The notes beneath the pieces are model-generated. The model was not told the origin of the DNA. It saw only the letters and a program-made list of their open reading frames with translations, and searched no databases. This document shows positions 56,035 to 64,000 of a DNA stretch of 64,000 nt, in pieces. Source of the DNA: Diphasiastrum complanatum (Eukaryota; Streptophyta; Lycopodiopsida; Lycopodiales; Lycopodiaceae); contig MU831893.1 in assembly GCA_029204225.1 (NCBI GenBank), positions 1-64,000 of the forward strand. The letters are read 5' to 3'. Numbering within the stretch: position 1 is the stretch's first letter; each line of letters opens with the position of its first letter. The translations under genes and the position numbers were made by a program.

Positions 56035-57546
56035 CTAAGTATTATCTGAACCTGAATCTAATTCCACATCGTCAAGACCCACATCCCTCGACTGCGGTTC
56101 TCCGGAAGACTGGCTTTCAGAATCCGACTGCAAAGATCTTACAACATCGAGATAAGACTTAGTCACCTCGATGTTTTTCGGAGTGTCGACGCATATAAGT
56201 TTGCAACCCATGACATTTAATAACGGCGCCACACAGTAAGATAACCTGAACAAGTAGACCGACCATTCAGGAGCAAAGAAAGACTCAACAATGGAGTTGA
56301 TGCCTTCCCAATGTTTTGCTCTATTTTTAATAGCTGGGCTACAAGTCACAAATTTTTTAGACACCTTTCCTTGGTCGCCAAAACACAGACTCAAAAATTT
56401 GAGTTTACTATGCACATAGGCGCTCAGATCACTTGGTGCATCAGCATTATACAAGACTTATAGAACATGTTGCAAATTTTGCATTTGCACTCCACCTTGT
56501 TTTAGAGGGGTAGCAAGCTCATAATAACCCTCAAATATCGAGAGTTTTATGTTGTGCATTGATTTTAAGCTTCCCTTGACTCCCTCTTTAATACTTTGTT
56601 CCAAAAATAGTACAATAACACACAATTTGTGTTCTGCCATGAGGGTGGCCAGACAGTGTTACACCAATTAGTGATGTAACTTGAACTAATTGACTCGATA
56701 TTATAAAAAATGTACAGTGTGGGACTCTCCCAAGCAGATGAAGGAACAACCATGAAGTTTGATTCATTGACCCCACAACAAATCGCTTCATTTCCTTTGG
56801 AGGTCTTCACAAGAAGTGCCAGTGCTGCTCCCCGCATGACTTTGTCTCTGATTTATTTTTTCAACAAATTGTGTTAAAGAGGGTGGTATGGCAGTCTGCA
56901 GCTTAGACGATATGCTTCTGTTGCTGCTTGTAGCCGCTCTAATCCAATCATAGACAAACTGTTTGTTGATAGACGAGGATAGGGTCTTTATTGCCTCTTT
57001 GTCATATTGCACATTTGCTGACAGATCATTCTCTAAAGAAATCAAGAACTTTACAACGTGCAGAGCTGTTGTTTCCTTGACAATTGTCGCCACACCATCT
57101 TCAATGCATTTTTCTCTATTTTTTTTGCCAAAATACAATTGGCCTCCAAGAGTTTTTTGCATATCTTCATACAAATTGGGTCAGGCAAGTATCGCATCGA
57201 TATGAAAAATCTTACCATATCCACACGTTTGAATTTACGGTACATCTTTAAAAATTTCTCTGGACTGTCGAACAAAACCTTAGGTTCATCTCCACTCTTG
57301 AAATAAATCGGCTGCATTGTGACACTGATGGAAGTAGGTGCAGGCCCATTTGTCGTGCAAACTGATTTGATACAACTGCTCAGCAAAAGAAAAATCAATG
57401 ACACATTGGTTTGTAAAAAACGAGGCTCGACGAATATTCTTTGACTCAATTCGATACATATGCTTGTCCCAAACGTAACCAACATCATCGAAAGGAATAT
57501 GCATCGAGATTGACATTTGTTTCCTTCTCAAACTCACCCAATGCAT
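56035..57546 (-). pseudogene. broken coding relic, possibly a captured RNA-virus nucleocapsid gene
   Basis: About 500 codons read continuously on the minus strand if frames are changed near 57500, 57310, 57110, 56845 and 56610 and a TAA at about 56443 is passed. There is no intron and no repeat. The reading continues past the A3 insertion into 63982-64000, so the gene began beyond the window. No retroelement motif is present. The middle (VPSSAW, then WCNTVWPP) and a later segment (FRLSYCVAPLLN) give an impression of plant rhabdovirus or varicosavirus nucleocapsid, a class known to be captured in plant genomes. I cannot confirm this; an unknown plant gene is the alternative. It is plainly inactive. 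Confidence 0.4.
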
Positions 57547-58201
57547 TGTGAAAAATACAGATCCTAAGTGGATCTAAACTCCAAGATCATTGGCTTGAAT
57601 GCTTGCACTCCAAACTACATAAGCTAGGAATTGGCAACACATTCTATGCTACCTAGAATGCAAAGAACTTGATCAAAAAGCATTTATCACAAATGGAAAC
57701 TTCCATAAACATCAAGTGCGGCCCAAAATAGCATTATACAGTCCATAATACATCAGCCTATCACTTTTGGAAAGCACCTAAGATCATACACAATAGCTTG
57801 AAGACAATACACACAACAATGCTCTCAATAGAGGAAGAAACAATGACAATGATCTATTGATCTCAATGAAGCATACAAAAGGTTTCTCCAACCTGTTCTC
57901 CACGACTTCCCTACTATTTATGGATGAGGAAGATGACTCTCTCTCCTCTCTCTAGAAGGTACTTGACCCTAGATATTCCCTATATAGGAAAAATAGCTAA
58001 AAATGGCTTATATGACCAAAATACATCAAAATGGTCTCATTTTGAAGGGTATGAAGTTTGACACTTCATCATACTGAAAAAATACAGTAAATAAAAACAT
58101 TGTGGCCTGGTTCACACGTGTGAAACTCCAGAACCAAAACTATTTACAATTTTAGCCAATTTAGGCCTCAAACTAGCTAGGAAATGTTGACAATTTTCAC
58201 A
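57547..58201 (-). repeat. A3 3' LTR (655 bp)
   Basis: Intact TTCACACGTGTGAA at 58111-58124. Appears identical to the 5' LTR. Confidence 0.95.
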
Positions 58202-58228
58202 CTCCCTCTTCAACATTGGATGCTAGTT

Positions 58229-61200
58229 TCAACATAGTCTTTGAGCAATTCCAAGATTAGATCTATGCATTAAATATAGGTCCTTTCCCAATGGTTTGGT
58301 GAAGATATCAGCCACACACTCCTTTGAAGAGACATGTTGAAGCTCCACCTCTTTGGCAATGACTTGATCTCTCACAAAATGGTGAGCAATCTCAATGTGC
58401 TTGCTCCTTGCATGAAAAACAGGATTGCTTGCCAAGCTTTGGGCTGAAAGGTTATCACAAAGTATGATTGGAGTCTTCTCTGGTTCCAGCAAGTGAAGAT
58501 CCAATAACATCCTCTTGATCCAAAGAATCTCCTTGGTGCATGTTGTTAATGCCTTGTACTCGGCTTCGGTGGAAGATAGAGAGATAGTTGGTTGCTTCTT
58601 TGATAGCCATGAGACCACTCCATCTCCAAGATAGATTGCAAAGGCACTTGTTGACTTCCTATCCATTTGATCACCTGCAAAATCTGAATCTGAAAATCCA
58701 CAAAGGTTAGGTGTAGTACCTCCATACAAGATGCCAAAATCTCTAGATCCCGAGATGTATCTAAGTACTCTCTTTCCTAGCTTCCAATGAGCCTCACTAG
58801 GATCTTGCATAAATTGACTTAGTTTACCAACCACAAAGCTTAGATCAGGTCTTGTGATGGTTAACCATATAAGAGATCCTATTAGCTTTCTATAGAGAGT
58901 AATGTCCTTGAAGGATCTTTCATTACTTCTTGTAGTTAGCTTTACATTTGATTCCATAGGAGTAGAAACAACTTTACAATCTTCCATATGAAACCTTTTT
59001 AGAATAGAGTTAACATACTTTTCTTGACATATGAATGTAGATTTAGAAGTTCTAATAATCTCTATTCCTAAGATATAATGAAGTTTACCAAGATCTTGAA
59101 TTTCAAACTCTCTTTTGAGTGCCATCTTGATTTCATCTATATCTAGATTGTTACCACCACTTAAGATAATGTCATCAACATAGATCAAAAGTAAAGTGAT
59201 ATCATTTTCATTCAATCTAAAGTAGAGAGAATGATCATACTCACTCATAACAAAGTTTTGATAAAGTAAGAAGGAATTGAGCTTAGCATACCAACTCCTT
59301 GGTGCTTGCTTTAGCCCATACAAACTCTTTTGGAGATAGCACACATGATTAGGCTCATCATGTGAAACATAGCCCTCGGGTTGCTCCATGTAAATATCTT
59401 CTTCAAGATCACCATTCAAGAAGGCATTAGTAACATCCATTTGCCACATATCCCAATCATAAAGAGTTGCAAGAGAGATTAGGATTCGAATAGTTACCAT
59501 CTTTGCCACGGGTGCAAAGGTCTCATCATAGTCAATACCATATTCTTGAGCATACCCCTTTGCCACCAACCTTGCCTTGTACTTGTTGATTGATCCATCT
59601 TGATTTGTCTTGATCTTGAAGATCCACTTACAACCAATTGCCTTCTTGTCCTTTGGAAGCTTTACCAACCTCCATGTGTTGCTTTTGATGAGTGCTTGAT
59701 GCTCATGATCCATGGCTTGGATCCATTCCTTCTTTTGAATTGCTTCACCTACACAAGTTGGTTCATCAAAAGAGGTAAGAAAAGCAAAGTTAGAGTTGTC
59801 CACCACTTGCTTTCCTTTTTCATCATAGGTTAGCCTTGATGGCTTAGCCCTTTGCCTTTGAGTCTTCCTTGAAGTTTGCTTTGGAGTGGCATCTCCATCT
59901 TCATCCAAGACATCTTGCACATCATGATGATTAGTAGGCACATCAACATCAACATCAACAACATTGGAAACATTCTCTTCATGAAAGATGACATCCCTAC
60001 TTATGACAACTTTCTTTGTAGAAGGAATGTACACTTTGTAAGCCTTGCTTACTTCACTATAGCCAACAAACACACCCTTCTTTGATGAAGGATCTTCTTT
60101 AGTTCTATCATCAAGTGTGATATTGACAAAACATGTACATCCAAAGATCCTACAATGCTTGACACTCGGCCTTCTACCATAAAGAACCTCATGAGGAGTT
60201 TTACCATCCAAGGAAGCACTTGTCCATCTATTACATAGATAGTTAGCACATGCTAAAGCTTCCCCCCAAAAAGACTTAGCAAGATTAGCATGTAGTCTCA
60301 TTGCCTTGGCACATTCACAAAGGGTTCTATTCTTCCTCTCGGCCACTCCATTCTGTTGTGGAGTCCTAGGACTAGACATCTCCCTCTTAATCCCATGTGC
60401 TATACAAAAGTCTTTGAACCTATTTGAGGTGTATTCCCCTCCATTATCAGATCTTAAGCATTTGATCTTTGTATTGAATTGGTTTTCCATTTCATTCTTG
60501 AACTTGACAAATGCAGCAAACACTTCATCCTTACTTTTAAGAAGATAGATCCAAGTATACCTACTAAAGTCATCAATGAAAGTTGCATACATCTTTGCCC
60601 CACCATTGCTAGTTGTACTAGAAGAATGAATATCAGAATGCACAAGTTGAAAAGCTTCTTTAGATCTAGAAGTAGATCTAGAATAAGCAAGTCTATGAGA
60701 TTTGGACAAGGCACAATGTTCACAAACACTATTGTTTGCAACAAGACTTTTAGGGAGACCAAGAACAAGCTCTTTCTTTGCCATTACCTCCAAAGATTTG
60801 AAGTTGGGATGGCCCAACCTCTTGTGCCAAACTTCTTGGTTTGTCAATTGCTCCCTAGCCATACATCCTTCATGATTAGAGATCACACATGCATCAAGCT
60901 TGAAAAGTTTACCATGCCTCCTACCTTGAGCAATCAAGGATCCACATTTACTTATCAAACATGCATCTCCAATGAACTCCACATCAAGTCCTTTGTCAAT
61001 CATTTGACTTACACTAAGCAAATTCTTAGTGATTGAAGGAATGTACAAAACATTTTCAAGATTTGCTTTCCTATTTGTTGAAAGGGAAATAGGAATAGTG
61101 CCTATGCCTTTGATGTCACATTGACCATCATTTGCAGTGTAGATGATGTTACCTTCTCCCTCATAAGACAATAAGGATGTAAAGTATTCCTTATGTCTTG

Positions 61201-62149
61201 TCATGTGAGATGAGGCTCCACTATCAATCCACCAAGGATCATTATCATCTATGTTGGCTAACAAACTTGAAGTCATAACAAGTGATTCACATGTGTTATG
61301 TTCTTCCTCATCTATTGTAAGATTTCCTTGCCTCTCTCCTTGCTCTCTTTTCTTCTTATAACATTCATTTGCAAAATGACCTTTTATCCCACAATAAAAG
61401 CACTTGAACTTTGACTTATTGTTCTTAGTAGAAGAGGAAGAGGAAGAGTGATCATCATGATCAAAGTTACCACCTTTGGACCATTTCCCTTTGCCTTTAC
61501 CTTTGCCCTTGAATTTGCCTTTTGTGAAGAAAGCCTCTTCACCTCCACCTTGCAAGGATGCACCATCAAGCTTTGATTGCAACCTATGTTCTTCAGCCAA
61601 TAAGATTTCTTGCAAGTCCACCACACTTGGCAAGACTCTTTGAATGGCAAAACTTTGCACAAGGTTAGCATGTTCATTTAGCAAACCATTCAACATAACT
61701 TGGACTATTTCACCATCTTTTATGTTCTCATCAATGCATGCTAAATCATCACTTAGGGACTTAACTCTCAAGATAAATGCATGAGCACTTTCACCCTCTC
61801 TTTGCCTACTAGAAAATATTTGTCTCCTTAGGGTCAATACCCTAGATGTGGACTTTGATTCAAAGAGCTTCTTTAAGGCATTCCATGCCTCACTTGCACT
61901 TTGACACTTTCCAACTTCCTTGAGAAGTTCATTTGTAACATTCATTTTAATGATATGAAGAGCCCTTTTGGCCTTCTTATCAAACCTTTGTTGCTCTTGA
62001 AGTGTGAGAGGTCTCTCTTCAATTTCTGCAACTATGTCCATGAGTTCATTCAACTCAAGTAAGGACTCCATCCTCACTTTCCAAGTAGAGTAGTTTGATG
62101 AACTCAACCTTTCACTAGACTCTAGCATGATCCCACCATTGGAAGCCAT
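58229..62149 (-). CDS. A3 copia Gag-Pol polyprotein (protease, integrase, RT, RNase H)
   Basis: 1306 residues. Gag at 1 to about 250 (UBN2/copia type), basic glycine-lysine stretch, CCHC knuckle CFYCGIKGHFANEC, protease with D309 in WWIDSGASSHM. The integrase zinc-binding domain (HKRLGHPNF, then CEHCALSK) is followed by the integrase core D506, D568, E604 (D-D-35-E), RT with D905 and YVDD ending at 993, and RNase H through HARSKHIE. Just before the end, two bases present in A1 and A2 (CA after GAG) are lost, so the last residues are replaced by IAQRLC. The undamaged form would have 1317 residues. All catalytic motifs are intact, so it could supply most functions. Confidence 0.95.
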   Translation of the reverse strand: MASNGGIMLESSERLSSSNYSTWKVRMESLLELNELMDIVAEIEERPLTLQEQQRFDKKAKRALHIIKMNVTNELLKEVGKCQSASEAWNALKKLFESKSTSRVLTLRRQIFSSRQREGESAHAFILRVKSLSDDLACIDENIKDGEIVQVMLNGLLNEHANLVQSFAIQRVLPSVVDLQEILLAEEHRLQSKLDGASLQGGGEEAFFTKGKFKGKGKGKGKWSKGGNFDHDDHSSSSSSTKNNKSKFKCFYCGIKGHFANECYKKKREQGERQGNLTIDEEEHNTCESLVMTSSLLANIDDNDPWWIDSGASSHMTRHKEYFTSLLSYEGEGNIIYTANDGQCDIKGIGTIPISLSTNRKANLENVLYIPSITKNLLSVSQMIDKGLDVEFIGDACLISKCGSLIAQGRRHGKLFKLDACVISNHEGCMAREQLTNQEVWHKRLGHPNFKSLEVMAKKELVLGLPKSLVANNSVCEHCALSKSHRLAYSRSTSRSKEAFQLVHSDIHSSSTTSNGGAKMYATFIDDFSRYTWIYLLKSKDEVFAAFVKFKNEMENQFNTKIKCLRSDNGGEYTSNRFKDFCIAHGIKREMSSPRTPQQNGVAERKNRTLCECAKAMRLHANLAKSFWGEALACANYLCNRWTSASLDGKTPHEVLYGRRPSVKHCRIFGCTCFVNITLDDRTKEDPSSKKGVFVGYSEVSKAYKVYIPSTKKVVISRDVIFHEENVSNVVDVDVDVPTNHHDVQDVLDEDGDATPKQTSRKTQRQRAKPSRLTYDEKGKQVVDNSNFAFLTSFDEPTCVGEAIQKKEWIQAMDHEHQALIKSNTWRLVKLPKDKKAIGCKWIFKIKTNQDGSINKYKARLVAKGYAQEYGIDYDETFAPVAKMVTIRILISLATLYDWDMWQMDVTNAFLNGDLEEDIYMEQPEGYVSHDEPNHVCYLQKSLYGLKQAPRSWYAKLNSFLLYQNFVMSEYDHSLYFRLNENDITLLLIYVDDIILSGGNNLDIDEIKMALKREFEIQDLGKLHYILGIEIIRTSKSTFICQEKYVNSILKRFHMEDCKVVSTPMESNVKLTTRSNERSFKDITLYRKLIGSLIWLTITRPDLSFVVGKLSQFMQDPSEAHWKLGKRVLRYISGSRDFGILYGGTTPNLCGFSDSDFAGDQMDRKSTSAFAIYLGDGVVSWLSKKQPTISLSSTEAEYKALTTCTKEILWIKRMLLDLHLLEPEKTPIILCDNLSAQSLASNPVFHARSKHIEIAHHFVRDQVIAKEVELQHVSSKECVADIFTKPLGKDLYLMHRSNLGIAQRLC

Positions 62150-63321
62150 GATTCTAATGTTTCTTCAACTTTAATGTTTTGTCCTAAAGCACTTAGCACT
62201 CACTTTTCTCTCAAAAAATGATAGATAAAGAGATCTATGAAGATTTAGGACCCTAAAACACTTCTATCTTGAACCTAGATGGTTTCCAAGCATAGAAAGG
62301 AAGATTGAAACACATGCAACACTTTGCACACACTAAGAATGGATTACAAAATCAAACCAACCTGAACACACTCTTGCTTAAGCTCTCAAACTTTCCAGCA
62401 AGTGACCAAATCAAGTTATGGTGTGAAGAGTTACTTGCATTCTTAGAAAATACCCAAAACTAGGATGCCAAGATTACCTAGTAATGAACAAACTTGATCA
62501 ACATATGATCAACACACTAAGATATTGATTCAACCTGTAAAACCACATGTAAACCACACTTCTAAAAGTTTATAAACTCCATCAAGTGATAAATACAAGA
62601 TTTAGAGGTGAATGAATGAGCACACTTAGTGAATCACAAGACTAGCTTCACTATCTTGTCAAATCTTGGTGTTTAGATGTAGATCTAAGATCACTTCACA
62701 TGAGAATGTTCCTCAACCTGTTAAGAACCTAAAAACACACTTGCATAATGGTTAACACCTTCCAGCAAATGCTCCAATCAAATTACATAAGGAGAGTTAC
62801 TTACATGCTCAACAAAGTACACCAAAATTTATGCCAAAATTGATGACAATCTTTACAATATGCTCTTCACAATGGAGCTTACAATATGTTCACCCAAAAA
62901 AGGGGATCTTTCATCCAAATGGGAGCTTTGCTCAGCCTTTAGGAGAATTACAACTCACTCAAAAGAGCATTTGTCATCCACTTAAGGAGAAGTTTCATCC
63001 ACTTAAGGAGAGTGTTCATCCAAGAATGGAGATTGTCAACAATAGGATTGAAAAGAACATTGTTAGTATTGAATATGCACAAGCCTCACAATCACAAATG
63101 ATTAGGTGTTATGATCTGATCCAAAATAGTTTCTTTTCAGCCTCTGATCTTCAATAGACCTGAAATATGCTTTTGATCCACAAGTTCAACTCACAAAACA
63201 AAGGTTAGTAAGATTTGATCAACAAAGCAATGCAAAATCATGCTAGAACTTGATCAAACATCCAAATATCACCAAAAATGGAATACTTACTGTAAATAGA
63301 AGCCAACCAGCTCTGATACCA
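62150..63321 (-). promoter_or_regulatory. A3 leader and primer site
   Basis: 1.17 kb leader with the same three internal repeats. Opposite-strand open frame of 108 codons at 62831-63157. Primer site complement at 63310-63321. Confidence 0.7.
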
Positions 63322-63976
63322 TGTGAAAAATACAGATCCTAAGTGGATCTAAACTCCAAGATCATTGGCTTGAATGCTTGCACTCCAAACTACATAAGCT
63401 AGGAATTGGCAACACATTCTATGCTACCTAGAATGCAAAGAACTTGATCAAAAAGCATTTATCACAAATGGAAACTTCCATAAACATCAAGTGCGGCCCA
63501 AAATAGCATTATACAGTCCATAATACATCAGCCTATCACTTTTGGAAAGCACCTAAGATCATACACAATAGCTTGAAGACAATACACACAACAATGCTCT
63601 CAATAGAGGAAGAAACAATGACAATGATCTATTGATCTCAATGAAGCATACAAAAGGTTTCTCCAACCTGTTCTCCACGACTTCCCTACTATTTATGGAT
63701 GAGGAAGATGACTCTCTCTCCTCTCTCTAGAAGGTACTTGACCCTAGATATTCCCTATATAGGAAAAATAGCTAAAAATGGCTTATATGACCAAAATACA
63801 TCAAAATGGTCTCATTTTGAAGGGTATGAAGTTTGACACTTCATCATACTGAAAAAATACAGTAAATAAAAACATTGTGGCCTGGTTCACACGTGTGAAA
63901 CTCCAGAACCAAAACTATTTACAATTTTAGCCAATTTAGGCCTCAAACTAGCTAGGAAATGTTGACAATTTTCACA
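63322..63976 (-). repeat. A3 5' LTR (655 bp)
   Basis: Intact TTCACACGTGTGAA at 63886-63899. Followed by the duplicated TGCAT, then 19 bp of the interrupted relic to the window end. Confidence 0.95.
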
Positions 63977-64000
63977 TGCATCATCATTTTTGGAGGATGA

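Larger units (their letters stand above)
57547..63976 (-). mobile_element. copia element A3, long form of family A
   Basis: Length is 6430 bp on the minus strand, with LTRs 63322-63976 (5') and 57547-58201 (3') in which I find no difference. Perfect target duplication TGCAT (57542-57546 and 63977-63981). Primer site complement at 63310-63321, polypurine tract at 58202-58211. It is the youngest insertion in the window and the only A copy with gag, protease and full integrase. It disrupts the coding relic at 56035-57546. Confidence 0.96.

Overview
The window is repeat-dominated nuclear DNA of a land plant with a large genome. The main evidence is nested Ty1/copia and Ty3/gypsy-type LTR elements primed by initiator Met tRNA, AATAAA-bearing LTRs, long CT/GA microsatellites, and one spliced plant-specific WIP-domain C2H2 zinc-finger gene. 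I cannot place the species. A Penelope-like relic, GC-palindrome clusters and elements of this kind would fit a fern, lycophyte or gymnosperm, but that is inference.

Layout. 1-3187: remains of a protein-less gypsy-type element (family C: two truncated LTR copies around a 3' internal region). 3189-5044: 3' end of a decayed copia element (D). About 5261-7690: decayed Penelope-like reverse transcriptase. 7691-11071: AT-rich DNA with no gene seen. 11072-12794 (minus): WIP zinc-finger gene, two exons, with a GA-laden minisatellite upstream (13175-13730). 14034-19404: tandem repeats, a GC-rich inverted repeat, a CT/CA microsatellite, and an array of TCGCGA palindromes. 19410-29764: element B, a gypsy-type element coding only for Gag and protease (target duplication CTTAC), itself split by copia element A1 (21299-26466, target duplication TGGCG). 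29770-32017: GC palindromes, an orphan copia 5' LTR (E) and more TCGCGA/GC palindromes. 32018-35097: 5' LTR, leader and part of the 3' region of another family C element. 35098-38712: decayed DNA, a copia relic (K) and the start of a gag relic (G). 38713-43880: copia A2 (minus, target duplication AAACT) splitting gag G. 44531-50751: 5'-truncated, decayed copia H. 50837-51361: a MITE-like element with 26-bp inverted repeats. 52980-55107: decayed copia J around one LTR. 56035-57546: a broken coding relic on the minus strand (possibly a captured negative-strand RNA virus nucleocapsid gene), split by copia A3 (57547-63976, minus, target duplication TGCAT).

How the parts relate. A1 and A2 carry the same 1263-bp in-frame deletion relative to the long copy A3, so the deleted form has itself moved. 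B and C share a 5' leader holding an array of five GTGCT...AGCAC stem-loops. B codes for Gag-protease but no polymerase, and C codes for nothing recognised. Together they look like a two-tier non-autonomous system held together by a shared RNA leader. That array, the shared-deletion copia lineage and the GC/TCGCGA palindrome clusters are the most unusual things here. The only likely functional host gene is the WIP gene. Sequence comparisons were made by eye.
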